NCBI GenBank assembly: GCA_009746045.1
Contig: RPFO01000065.1
Span: 3,514,061 to 3,578,060, forward strand
Reading direction: 5' to 3'
DNA from: Mesostigma viride
Taxonomy: Eukaryota; Streptophyta; Mesostigmatophyceae; Mesostigmatales; Mesostigmataceae
Length of the DNA stretch: 64,000 nt
The translations under genes were made by a program, and so were the position numbers. Positions 1 to 9,950 of this stretch are shown in pieces. Numbering within the stretch: the stretch's first letter is position 1; each line of letters starts with the position of its first letter. The notes below the pieces were generated by a model that saw only the letters and a list, made by a program, of their open reading frames with translations, ran no database searches and had not been told where the DNA came from.

Positions 1-33
1 CTTTTTTCACCTTTTTGGGGCAATCTCACCCGG

Positions 34-170
34 GTGAGAAACGTGTTTTCTCACCCATTCTCACCCCATTCTCACCCTTTTTTCTCACCTTTCTCACCCA
101 TTCTCACCCATTTCTCACCCTTTTTCTCACCTTTCTCACCCTTTTTCTCACCATTTCTCACCCATTCTCA
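34..170. repeat. TTCTCACCC-type degenerate simple repeat
   Basis: A run of imperfect CTCACCC units separated by T-rich spacers. It abuts the truncated 3' end of retroelement copy A. The unit is not the common algal telomere unit TTTAGGG or TTTTAGGG, so it is best called a local minisatellite. Open frames across it are low-complexity and not credible genes. Confidence 0.8.
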
Positions 171-186
171 AAGCCGAGTTCCTAGT

Positions 187-1346
187 GTTGCCAAAAGGGG
201 CAGGAGCCGGCAGCTTTCCGCCCACGACTGAGCGACGGAGCCCAAAAAGGCTGCTGGGGCCAGCCGGGCGGCACGAGTCAGACCGCAGCCACCCATCCGT
301 GCAGGCAGGGAGGCAATGCGAATAGCATGTGGCGGGAGGTCGGGGCCCGGGACCAGCTGCGCCAAGGCCGACTGGATGCGTTCGTCGTGGCCCTCGGCGG
401 CCAGCCGGACCTGAGCCGGAAGAGCGCCCCGGAGCCAGTGAACGACGCGAGGGTGAGCGCAAAACCACAGAAGCAGACCCTTGGTCTGCGAATCATGAAG
501 GCGCGCAATCAAGGGCAGTACCTCAGTGCGTGCCTCGAGGGCGGCCCGCAGAGCATCGATGACAAACGCGGGGTCGCCAACCGGAACGCCGAGGACATCC
601 AACCCATGGAGGCGCTCGTCCCGGCCCAAGAGCTGGGGCGGAAAGCCGGAGCAATCACCTTGGGGCGAGTACACCGCGCACTTGGCAAGGGTCAACTGGA
701 GGTTGATGTCGGCCACCGCGGTCTGCAGTGCCAGCAGAGCCGCGGTGGTGTCCGGCACAGGGCCCAGAAGGTAGATATCATCCAAGTAGGCCTGAATAGC
801 GACCGCCGGGTGGGCAGCATGGACCGCTTGGAGGCAACCCTGGAGGGGGGCGGCAAAGTACAGGGGTCCCAGGGGGTCCCCTTGCTGGGTGCCCGACCGC
901 GACAGCAGGCCGCCGCGAGTGCCGTCCTCCATGATGTGAACCAGTTGGCCGGGCTGGCCGTAGCACACGGCTGTCCAAGCGTACAAGTCCTCGAAGGACT
1001 CCATGACGGCCGCAAACATGCTGGCGCGGGACAGACTGTTGAACGCGTTGTGGCAGTCGACCTTGACGACAGCGTGGGTGGGGTGGGCCTCGAGGTAGGC
1101 CTGCACCGAATGGATGAGGATATCCGCCCCGCCTGGAGTCGTCACCCCCAGCTGGGCCGCCACCGAGGTCTCACCCGCTGCGAGGGGCGGGCAGAAAAAG
1201 GCACGGAGCTCGGGCGCCTTTTGGCGGCAGATCACTTTGCCCACGAGCTTGCGGAGCACCTCACCGCAGGCGATCGGGCGCACCTTGCCCTCGGGGGGGG
1301 CAAGACACCCTTGAGCAGAGCGAGGAGGCGAGCGCCCGCTAACCAC
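187..1346 (-). CDS. Reverse transcriptase core (copy A, 3'-truncated)
   Basis: RT palm motifs are clear: VRPIACGEVLRKLVGKV (fingers), KVDCHNAFN with the motif A aspartate, GTQQGDPLGP (motif B) and AYLDDIYLLG, with the catalytic YLDD at about 778-789. The frame runs on through the thumb and is cut at about 187 where it meets the CTCACCC repeat. The expected CCHC and endonuclease domains are absent. The nearest relatives in the window are copies B and C, almost identical over this stretch. Confidence 0.88.
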
Positions 1347-2206
1347 TCGCGCGCAGCGGGAGGAACGCGACCAGCCGCCAGGTCAATGAGGGTGTCAAAG
1401 AGAATGTCCTCGCCCCCATGCCCCACCAGGACCTCCAAGTGCTCGTAGCGCCAGCCCGACGGCCCGGTAGAGGAAGCCCGCGGGACCTCACGCATCACCT
1501 CCAGGAAGCAGTCGCGGTCCAGCCGGAGGGGGGCCGGCAGGGGGTCCGGCACGGGCAGCTGGAATCCGGGCTCCGCAGGGTGAAGAGCCTCCAAGGCCGC
1601 CAGGGTAGCCGCATTGGCGGGGGCGAGCTTGGCCATTTCCAAGCGGGTCATGGCCCGGCTGAGCTGCCCCTCGCGGACGAGGCGGATGACGTCGGCGGCC
1701 ACCCGCTCGAAGTTGACCTCCCCCGACAGCCGGGCCGTGCGCGGGGGCGGCACGCCAAACAGCCCCTCCCAGTCCCCCTGCAGAAAGCGTCGGCAACGGG
1801 CAATAACCGCACCCTGGAGGCCGCGCACACCACGCCCGAGAGGGGTGAGGAGCAGGCGGGGGGTCACCATGTGCAGTTTAAAGCCCAGCGGGTCGTCCGG
1901 AGCGGCGTGCATGCGCCGGAGAGAAACGATTGCACATTGCGCGAAAAGGCTACGCGCGCGGTGGGGGAGGTCGGTCAGGGTAGACGTCGGGTTGATGGCG
2001 CATGCATCCCAGGGAACCGTGTCAAGCCAACGCCAACTGGCCGAGTAGTCGGGCGGCGGGGGCTGGGAGCCGGGGGAGCCGAGGCGGGAGGGGGGGAGGG
2101 GGCCGGGACTGCTGGCCGGTTGAGGGGCCGTTGAGCAACACAGGCGCGCGCGTGCTGAGCGCGCCCGTGAATGGAGTACACCCGCTGGCAGTGAGCTTCC
2201 GGGCAC
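1232..2206 (-). CDS. Retroelement RT N-terminal ORF segment (copy A)
   Basis: This segment holds the region before the RT palm, with a patch STGPSGWRYEHLEVL that is typical of the stretch leading into RT motif 1 of algal and oomycete non-LTR elements. Sequence continuity breaks at a run of eight C (on the coding strand) near 1300. The catalytic RT motifs continue in the next frame (187-1346), which overlaps by 115 nt. Copy C shows the same run and the same overlap at 20650-20764. Confidence 0.75.
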   Translation of the reverse strand: MPGSSLPAGVLHSRARSARARLCCSTAPQPASSPGPLPPSRLGSPGSQPPPPDYSASWRWLDTVPWDACAINPTSTLTDLPHRARSLFAQCAIVSLRRMHAAPDDPLGFKLHMVTPRLLLTPLGRGVRGLQGAVIARCRRFLQGDWEGLFGVPPPRTARLSGEVNFERVAADVIRLVREGQLSRAMTRLEMAKLAPANAATLAALEALHPAEPGFQLPVPDPLPAPLRLDRDCFLEVMREVPRASSTGPSGWRYEHLEVLVGHGGEDILFDTLIDLAAGRVPPAAREWLAGARLLALLKGVLPPPRARCARSPAVRCSASSWAK

Positions 2207-2949
2207 CGGTAACAGCTCATGGCCTGCAGATCCGCCGCGCCGAGATCGGGGTGCACAGCGCGAAGGTGCTGGCAGAGGAGGTTACGGTTGTGGAACACAC
2301 CCGCACACGGGGACCCCGTGGGAAGCAGCACGGCACACCGGTGAAGGCCGTCGGCGGGCGCTGAGTGGCGGGGAGCGGCGCCAGCAAAGGCAGGACGTGG
2401 GGCCTGCGGCGTCTCCCCAGCCGGGCCGGCAGGCGCGCGCACCACGACCCGACCAGCGCCCGGCAGGCCCGCCGGGGCCACGGAGGAGGCAGTGCCCACC
2501 GGGGAGACCCCCAGCGGAGGGGGATCGAGAACGCCGGCGCCCCTCCCAGGGGGACTCGCCAGCGCGCCCGCGACCACCCCAGGCCCCGGCAACGAGGCCG
2601 GGGGCGGAGGCCGAGGGGTCGGGGAGGCAGCTGGCCCCGGGGCCCGGTGGGGACCCGGCAGGGGACCCAGCGAGACCGGGGGCGGGCCGAGAGGAAGCGC
2701 AGTCCCAGGGGGCGGCACAACAGCCCGGCACAACGGGCAGCGCGGCACGGAGTGGAGCAAGCTGCGCGCGATGCACGCTTGATGGAATGTGTGGCCGCAC
2801 GCGGGCAGGCGACACAAGCCATCCCCCGGCCGGAAGGGCTCAAGGCAGATGGCACAGGAGCCCGACTCGGGGTCGTCCCCCTCCAGAAGGGACCGGACAT
2901 GAGGGGGGGGCGGGTCCCAGCCGGCCTCCCAGCAACCCGGGAGCGGCAA
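1975..2949 (-). CDS. Retroelement RING-H2 and Cys/His finger ORF (copy A)
   Basis: A canonical RING-H2 finger lies at about 2728-2865: CAIC, then CGHTFHQAC, then CPLC. RING fingers usually recruit E2 ubiquitin-conjugating enzymes. After a Pro/Gly-rich linker come two C2H2-like motifs. The first contains CQHLRAVH (about 2240-2345). The second starts CYRCPEAHC (about 2140-2225). Such fingers before the RT are known DNA-binding parts of R2-like RLE elements. The frame ends at 1975 and overlaps the next RT frame by 232 nt. Copy C has the same finger region and the same 232-nt overlap, but lacks the RING. Confidence 0.72.
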   Translation of the reverse strand: MPLPGCWEAGWDPPPPHVRSLLEGDDPESGSCAICLEPFRPGDGLCRLPACGHTFHQACIARSLLHSVPRCPLCRAVVPPPGTALPLGPPPVSLGPLPGPHRAPGPAASPTPRPPPPASLPGPGVVAGALASPPGRGAGVLDPPPLGVSPVGTASSVAPAGLPGAGRVVVRAPAGPAGETPQAPRPAFAGAAPRHSAPADGLHRCAVLLPTGSPCAGVFHNRNLLCQHLRAVHPDLGAADLQAMSCYRCPEAHCQRVYSIHGRAQHARACVAQRPLNRPAVPAPSPPPASAPPAPSPRRPTTRPVGVGLTRFPGMHAPSTRRLP

Positions 2950-3472
2950 TCTGGGCGCGCGAGAGGATGCCGACCGGTTGGTCAGCCGCGGGGTGCCATT
3001 CGTGCGGGATGCCTGCCAACTCCAGGATGTCGTGGAGGAAGGCAGAAACAGGCGTCCCCGCGGTTAGGGGCTGGGCGCGCCCGGCCGAGTCCACCAAGAT
3101 GGCCTGGCCGCCCTGAACCGCGATGGGGGCCCCGAACTCCACACGCAGCATGGCGGCCTGCGCCAGGCTGAGGGAGGTGATGAGAAAGCCCCCACTGGCA
3201 ACCGGGCCGGGAGGCGGGGCCTGGGCGTCCAAGAAGAGGCGAAGCTGCCGCGGGGACATGAGGCCCAGGTCGGCGCCGCCCGCGAGGTAGGCCGCCCGCA
3301 CCGAGACCTGTGCGTCTCGAGCCACCGCCGTGACGAACTCGACCACCTCCTGACCCACCCGCTCGTCCAGGGAAAGCAGCTCTTCCTGCCGGGCGGCCGG
3401 GAGATGCCACGGCAGCCGGCAGCCGGCGTGATATCCTTCCAAGACATACCCCCAAAGAGTCGAGGCCGTCAC
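2840..3472 (-). CDS. Retroelement ORF segment of unknown function (copy A)
   Basis: This open frame lies between the PHD and RING segments. It encodes a leucine- and alanine-rich sequence with patches such as DERVGQEVVEFVTAVARDA and GIPHEWHPAADQPVGI. I recognise no catalytic motif. The downstream RING finger is in another frame, with the switch near 2.9 kb beside a run of eight identical bases. Both B and C have lost this region by deletion, so copy A holds its only example in the window. It could be a nucleic-acid-binding or protease-like accessory domain. No function is claimed. Confidence 0.5.
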   Translation of the reverse strand: MTASTLWGYVLEGYHAGCRLPWHLPAARQEELLSLDERVGQEVVEFVTAVARDAQVSVRAAYLAGGADLGLMSPRQLRLFLDAQAPPPGPVASGGFLITSLSLAQAAMLRVEFGAPIAVQGGQAILVDSAGRAQPLTAGTPVSAFLHDILELAGIPHEWHPAADQPVGILSRAQIAAPGLLGGRLGPAPPSCPVPSGGGRPRVGLLCHLP

Positions 3473-3535
3473 CGGGGGGCGGCGGAAAGAAATGTCGCCC
3501 GCACCTGCGCAACTAGGGCCAGGAAGGCCGGGGGC

Positions 3536-4294
3536 CTAGGGAGCGAGGGGAAGGCGGCCTGGAGCCCGACCGCGTCCAGCAACAAAGGGCAGTACGCCCA
3601 AGAAAAGGTGGCGCGGCCCACCACGCCGACAATGTGCGAGGGCGGCCACGAGGTGAACGCGTGGGCCCGGGGGCCGCCGTCCCACGCGGCAAGGACGGGG
3701 GTGGCGGCTGGGTGGCCAACCGCGGCCGGGGGAAGGGAGGCCAGAGCGTCGGGGAGCGAGGGGCCGGGGGCGGGCGCCGGGGTCGCCAGGCCCGCCGGGG
3801 GTCGGCCGGGCCAGCCCAGGCGACAGCGCCGCGCCCCCGTCGGCGGGGCCAGGCGACGGGTGGGGCCCCGGGGCCGAGGGCGCCAGGGCCCGAGCAACGG
3901 CGGCCCCATCGGGCAGGCCACGGCCCGCCCCGAGGGCCTCGGCAGGGGGGCACACGGGGCAGGGGGCCGGAGCACCCAGCGGGGAGGGCAGCCCGGGGGC
4001 CCGCCGGGGGGGACAGCGCGGGCACGTCCAGGAGCCCGGCGGGACCCGGTAGAGCCGGGGAGTAAGACACTGCAAGTGCCACCCGGAATTGCAAGCATCA
4101 CAAACTAACATGTGGTGCCCGCGGTGCCCGCTCCGGCAGACCTCGCAGACCAAGGAGGGGGAGACCGGGGCGCCCGAGCCCCCCGCAGCCGGGTCGCCCA
4201 CCTCCGCAAGAAGGGCCGCAAGCCGAGAGGACCGCCGAGGCGCCAACCGGGGAGCGGGGGAGCCGTTGGGCGAAGGGGGTCGTGGGTCGTCCAT
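3536..4294 (-). CDS. Retroelement 5' ORF with PHD finger (copy A)
   Basis: The first ATG after the leader is at 4294 and opens a proline-rich N terminus. A PHD-type zinc finger follows at about 4014-4151. Its ligands are visible as CEVC, then a CDAC pair, GWHLQC and a terminal CPRC. PHD fingers usually bind histone H3 tails, so a role in chromatin-guided integration or nuclear retention is possible but is inference. After the finger the frame becomes Pro/Arg-rich and stops at 3536. A better protein-like continuation (with the stretch HIVGVVGRATFSWAY) lies in the neighbouring frame 3469-4101, so there is a frameshift near 3.7-3.9 kb. Copy B carries the same finger but has one base fewer in a C run near 16895. 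Confidence 0.7.
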   Translation of the reverse strand: MDDPRPPSPNGSPAPRLAPRRSSRLAALLAEVGDPAAGGSGAPVSPSLVCEVCRSGHRGHHMLVCDACNSGWHLQCLTPRLYRVPPGSWTCPRCPPRRAPGLPSPLGAPAPCPVCPPAEALGAGRGLPDGAAVARALAPSAPGPHPSPGPADGGAALSPGLARPTPGGPGDPGARPRPLAPRRSGLPSPGRGWPPSRHPRPCRVGRRPPGPRVHLVAALAHCRRGGPRHLFLGVLPFVAGRGRAPGRLPLAP

Positions 4295-4410
4295 GAACAA
4301 TCAGGGCAGGCGTGGCAGCCACCGAGGGGGGGGCGGGGGGTGTGGGGGGCGGAGCCCCCCACGCGGGGGGTTTGGGGGGCGGCAGCCCCCCAACGCGCTG
4401 CGGTCGCGGT

Positions 4411-7400
4411 ACCGCCTGCCGTCCGGCACTTTGAAGCCCGCCGGTGCTATAATTCCTATCGTCCACGCATGTTTTCCCCTGCCTCAAACCGCACGTTGCA
4501 TTTAAATCTGGAGCCCAAAATTCACTGAAAACGTGTGCCAGCCGGTAGCAAACTGGGCCAAGCTGCCACGGAATGGTGGTACCGCCTGCCGTCCGGCACT
4601 TTGAAGCCCGCCGGTGCTATAATTCCTATCGTCCACGCATGTTTTCCCCTGCCTCAAACCGCACGTTGCATTTAAATCTGGAGCCCAAAATTCACTGAAA
4701 ACGTGTGCCAGCCGGTAGCAAACTGGGCCAAGCTGCCACGGAATGGTGGTACCGCCTGCCGTCCGGCACTTTGAAGCCCGCCGGTGCTATAATTCCTATC
4801 GTCCACGCATGTTTTCCCCTGCCTCAAACCGCACGTTGCATTTAAATCTGGAGCCCAAAATTCACTGAAAACGTGTGCCAGCCGGTAGCAAACTGGGCCA
4901 AGCTGCCACGGAATGGTGGTACCGCCTGCCGTCCGGCACTTTGAAGCCCGCCGGTGCTATAATTCCTATCGTCCACGCATGTTTTCCCCTGCCTCAAACC
5001 GCACGTTGCATTTAAATCTGGAGCCCAAAATTCACTGAAAACGTGTGCCAGCCGGTAGCAAACTGGGCCAAGCTGCCACGGAATGGTGGTACCGCCTGCC
5101 GTCCGGCACTTTGAAGCCCGCCGGTGCTATAATTCCTATCGTCCACGCATGTTTTCCCCTGCCTCAAACCGCACGTTGCATTTAAATCTGGAGCCCAAAA
5201 TTCACTGAAAACGTGTGCCAGCCGGTAGCAAACTGGGCCAAGCTGCCACGGAATGGTGGTACCGCCTGCCGTCCGGCACTTTGAAGCCCGCCGGTGCTAT
5301 AATTCCTATCGTCCACGCATGTTTTCCCCTGCCTCAAACCGCACGTTGCATTTAAATCTGGAGCCCAAAATTCACTGAAAACGTGTGCCAGCCGGTAGCA
5401 AACTGGGCCAAGCTGCCACGGAATGGTGGTACCGCCTGCCGTCCGGCACTTTGAAGCCCGCCGGTGCTATAATTCCTATCGTCCACGCATGTTTTCCCCT
5501 GCCTCAAACCGCACGTTGCATTTAAATCTGGAGCCCAAAATTCACTGAAAACGTGTGCCAGCCGGTAGCAAACTGGGCCAAGCTGCCACGGAATGGTGGT
5601 ACCGCCTGCCGTCCGGCACTTTGAAGCCCGCCGGTGCTATAATTCCTATCGTCCACGCATGTTTTCCCCTGCCTCAAACCGCACGTTGCATTTAAATCTG
5701 GAGCCCAAAATTCACTGAAAACGTGTGCCAGCCGGTAGCAAACTGGGCCAAGCTGCCACGGAATGGTGGTACCGCCTGCCGTCCGGCACTTTGAAGCCCG
5801 CCGGTGCTATAATTCCTATCGTCCACGCATGTTTTCCCCTGCCTCAAACCGCACGTTGCATTTAAATCTGGAGCCCAAAATTCACTGAAAACGTGTGCCA
5901 GCCGGTAGCAAACTGGGCCAAGCTGCCACGGAATGGTGGTACCGCCTGCCGTCCGGCACTTTGAAGCCCGCCGGTGCTATAATTCCTATCGTCCACGCAT
6001 GTTTTCCCCTGCCTCAAACCGCACGTTGCATTTAAATCTGGAGCCCAAAATTCACTGAAAACGTGTGCCAGCCGGTAGCAAACTGGGCCAAGCTGCCACG
6101 GAATGGTGGTACCGCCTGCCGTCCGGCACTTTGAAGCCCGCCGGTGCTATAATTCCTATCGTCCACGCATGTTTTCCCCTGCCTCAAACCGCACGTTGCA
6201 TTTAAATCTGGAGCCCAAAATTCACTGAAAACGTGTGCCAGCCGGTAGCAAACTGGGCCAAGCTGCCACGGAATGGTGGTACCGCCTGCCGTCCGGCACT
6301 TTGAAGCCCGCCGGTGCTATAATTCCTATCGTCCACGCATGTTTTCCCCTGCCTCAAACCGCACGTTGCATTTAAATCTGGAGCCCAAAATTCACTGAAA
6401 ACGTGTGCCAGCCGGTAGCAAACTGGGCCAAGCTGCCACGGAATGGTGGTACCGCCTGCCGTCCGGCACTTTGAAGCCCGCCGGTGCTATAATTCCTATC
6501 GTCCACGCATGTTTTCCCCTGCCTCAAACCGCACGTTGCATTTAAATCTGGAGCCCAAAATTCACTGAAAACGTGTGCCAGCCGGTAGCAAACTGGGCCA
6601 AGCTGCCACGGAATGGTGGTACCGCCTGCCGTCCGGCACTTTGAAGCCCGCCGGTGCTATAATTCCTATCGTCCACGCATGTTTTCCCCTGCCTCAAACC
6701 GCACGTTGCATTTAAATCTGGAGCCCAAAATTCACTGAAAACGTGTGCCAGCCGGTAGCAAACTGGGCCAAGCTGCCACGGAATGGTGGTACCGCCTGCC
6801 GTCCGGCACTTTGAAGCCCGCCGGTGCTATAATTCCTATCGTCCACGCATGTTTTCCCCTGCCTCAAACCGCACGTTGCATTTAAATCTGGAGCCCAAAA
6901 TTCACTGAAAACGTGTGCCAGCCGGTAGCAAACTGGGCCAAGCTGCCACGGAATGGTGGTACCGCCTGCCGTCCGGCACTTTGAAGCCCGCCGGTGCTAT
7001 AATTCCTATCGTCCACGCATGTTTTCCCCTGCCTCAAACCGCACGTTGCATTTAAATCTGGAGCCCAAAATTCACTGAAAACGTGTGCCAGCCGGTAGCA
7101 AACTGGGCCAAGCTGCCACGGAATGGTGGTACCGCCTGCCGTCCGGCACTTTGAAGCCCGCCGGTGCTATAATTCCTATCGTCCACGCATGTTTTCCCCT
7201 GCCTCAAACCGCACGTTGCATTTAAATCTGGAGCCCAAAATTCACTGAAAACGTGTGCCAGCCGGTAGCAAACTGGGCCAAGCTGCCACGGAATGGTGGT
7301 ACCGCCTGCCGTCCGGCACTTTGAAGCCCGCCGGTGCTATAATTCCTATCGTCCACGCATGTTTTCCCCTGCCTCAAACCGCACGTTGCATTTAAATCTG

Positions 7401-8164
7401 GAGCCCAAAATTCACTGAAAACGTGTGCCAGCCGGTAGCAAACTGGGCCAAGCTGCCACGGAATGGTGGTACCGCCTGCCGTCCGGCACTTTGAAGCCCG
7501 CCGGTGCTATAATTCCTATCGTCCACGCATGTTTTCCCCTGCCTCAAACCGCACGTTGCATTTAAATCTGGAGCCCAAAATTCACTGAAAACGTGTGCCA
7601 GCCGGTAGCAAACTGGGCCAAGCTGCCACGGAATGGTGGTACCGCCTGCCGTCCGGCACTTTGAAGCCCGCCGGTGCTATAATTCCTATCGTCCACGCAT
7701 GTTTTCCCCTGCCTCAAACCGCACGTTGCATTTAAATCTGGAGCCCAAAATTCACTGAAAACGTGTGCCAGCCGGTAGCAAACTGGGCCAAGCTGCCACG
7801 GAATGGTGGTACCGCCTGCCGTCCGGCACTTTGAAGCCCGCCGGTGCTATAATTCCTATCGTCCACGCATGTTTTCCCCTGCCTCAAACCGCACGTTGCA
7901 TTTAAATCTGGAGCCCAAAATTCACTGAAAACGTGTGCCAGCCGGTAGCAAACTGGGCCAAGCTGCCACGGAATGGTGGTACCGCCTGCCGTCCGGCACT
8001 TTGAAGCCCGCCGGTGCTATAATTCCTATCGTCCACGCATGTTTTCCCCTGCCTCAAACCGCACGTTGCATTTAAATCTGGAGCCCAAAATTCACTGAAA
8101 ACGTGTGCCAGCCGGTAGCAAACTGGGCCAAGCTGCCACGGAATGGTGGTACCGCCTGCTGTCC
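4411..8164 (-). repeat. 170-bp monomer array 1 (22 copies)
   Basis: Twenty-two head-to-tail units of exactly 170 bp (unit starts at 4411, 4581, 4751 and so on to 8151) are almost invariant. Each ends in GGTACC. The array is directly upstream of copy A in the element's orientation and runs without a break into its 5' leader. No gene is present. Uniform spacing with no unique spacers excludes a CRISPR array. I read it as the promoter/5'-UTR monomer array of copy A. An alternative is an unrelated satellite that the element happens to abut, but copy B has the same junction. Confidence 0.93.
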
Positions 8165-9950
8165 ATTTACCCAGAGGCCTCAATTGAGGCCTTTTGGCTC
8201 AATTGAGGCCTTTTTCACCAAGGTCACATGGGGACGGTAATTTTGGCGGGAAGGACCGGTCCTATGGGTCGTCCGGCCCCAGTGGCGCGAATCTGGTATA
8301 TGTGCTGAGCGTCCTGACCCGTTGGGGTCGACAGGGGTCGACGGTTACTGAAAGATATGTGAGGTGGAAAAGTACCTATTTTGGCCACTTTCGTGCAACC
8401 GGACGACGAATTTTCACGAATGCACGACCATGGCGGCCTCGAGTAAAATAGACCGTATGGCCACGTTCGTGCATCATTTCGACCAGTAAGGAGCTCGTTG
8501 GGTAGATAATTTATCCGTGAAGCTAGCCCGATCGCTAAATGGGTCAAAAGTCAATTTCTAAATTCGTGGGGTCGTTATTTGTGTGCTGAATGCCAGGTTA
8601 GTGAAATTCAGCTGGGGCGTAATTGGCGTTGATAGTGCGCCTGCCAGCAGGCCGGTGCTTCGATATGCTGGGAAGAGACTAGCGGAACGGCGGGGGGGGA
8701 TGTTGGGGCAGCCGTGACTAAAGGGGCACTGGCTATTTTCGAGCCTTTTGGCGTGGATCCGTAGGTAGAGGAAGGGGTGTTTTTAGCTAGGAAAAACTGG
8801 GATGCGGACAATAAACGCGCGCGCGCCCCCAGCTATGGGAGCGCCATTATGCGAACAGCGCTGGTGAGGCCGCTGCAGCCGCTTTCATACGTCAATGGAC
8901 GACGCATGGGGCGTCTGTCCGGCCAGATTTGCGGGCTGCATCGCTTCCGGACAACTTGAAAACGCCGAGCTTGAACAGCTTTTCTAATGCAGCCACGTTC
9001 AGCGCCAGCGCATATGCGTGCCTAGTGATCCCGGGTGTGAGGGGTGTGAAAGGTAAGTGCGTCCTGGTGGTAGTAAGGTAATGGCATCGATTTGCTTGTG
9101 ATATCGTCAGTTTTTAGCTGCCTATCGGCGCCTAGTGCCGATGTGACGTAAGGCAGGTTACAGTACTTCGTGCAGTGCTCTGCGGCTGGCCCCCGCCTTA
9201 TAGACGTGTTTGCTTTCCATAAGAAGCATGGCAGTTCCTGCCATGCTGGCCATGTCTCAGGCAACCCTTGCAAAGCCCGAAATCAAGCTAAGAGGTCTAG
9301 TAGGCTGTGCAAATGTTGTCCAGTTATGCTTGTATATCTTGCCATGTGCTGTTCATCTGCTGCCGCGGCAGCAAACCCCTGTCATAATATACCGTAACAA
9401 CCTAGATATTGGGGCTATGTGAGTGAAGCTACGCGCTTGGAAGGTCACACCTATCATTATAATGCATGATCCTTGTGCGTGTTTGTAATAGAGGCTTTGG
9501 ATTCCTCATGGTTACGTGCAATACCCATGGCAGGCTATTGCTGCCTGCAGTGCTGCGCGACAGCCCCGGCCGTGCAAGTGTGTGTGAGGGGTCCCTTGGG
9601 GAGCATGCCATGTCATGCCATGCTTACCATGTCGTGGGGGAACCTCGTAAGGTCCAAAAGACACGTTACATGCAGACGGAACTGAGTACTGACGCCTTTT
9701 GGTCGCTTGTATCTATGGTCATGTTGTGTTGATGGTGCCGTCGCAGCGACAACCTGTTTTATTAAATCATAATTAAATATGTATTAGGGCTATATGACTG
9801 ATGTTAAGTGCTGGGAACCCCGAAACAATCATAATAATGCATGGCCTTCACTCATATTTGGAATAAAGTTTGTTGGCTCATTGTAATTACATGCAACACC
9901 CAATTTATGAAAAGGCCTCAATTGAGGCCTTTTTCCAGGTAGATAGACAC
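8165..9950. mobile_element. Candidate non-autonomous DNA transposon inside the monomer array
   Basis: A 1.79-kb block of lower-GC unique sequence interrupts the array. Both ends carry the palindrome GGCCTCAATTGAGGCC followed by TTTT (8176-8195 with a near-copy at 8196-8215; 9914-9934). The flanks TGCTGTCC (8157-8164) and TGCCGTCC (9951-9958) look like an 8-bp target duplication with one mismatch, as hAT elements make. No transposase-like frame was seen. Other explanations are array rearrangement or an insertion of another type. Confidence 0.5.

Larger units (their letters stand above)
187..4410 (-). mobile_element. RLE-type non-LTR retrotransposon copy A, 3'-truncated
   Basis: The element reads right to left. 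It has a GC-rich 5' leader (4295-4410), a PHD-finger frame, an unrecognised region, a RING-H2 finger, two Cys/His finger-like motifs and a reverse transcriptase. Homology to copies B and C stops at about position 187, just after the RT thumb region, so the CCHC knuckle and endonuclease are missing. At its 5' end it joins the 170-bp monomer array directly, and the junction sequence is identical to that of copy B at 16763. Several frame changes separate the domains. Two of them are shared with copy C. It is probably not autonomous as it stands. Confidence 0.85.

Noticed and set aside
1-175. Telomeric repeat at the window's left edge
   Set aside because: CTCACCC units are irregular and do not match TTAGGG, TTTAGGG or TTTTAGGG.
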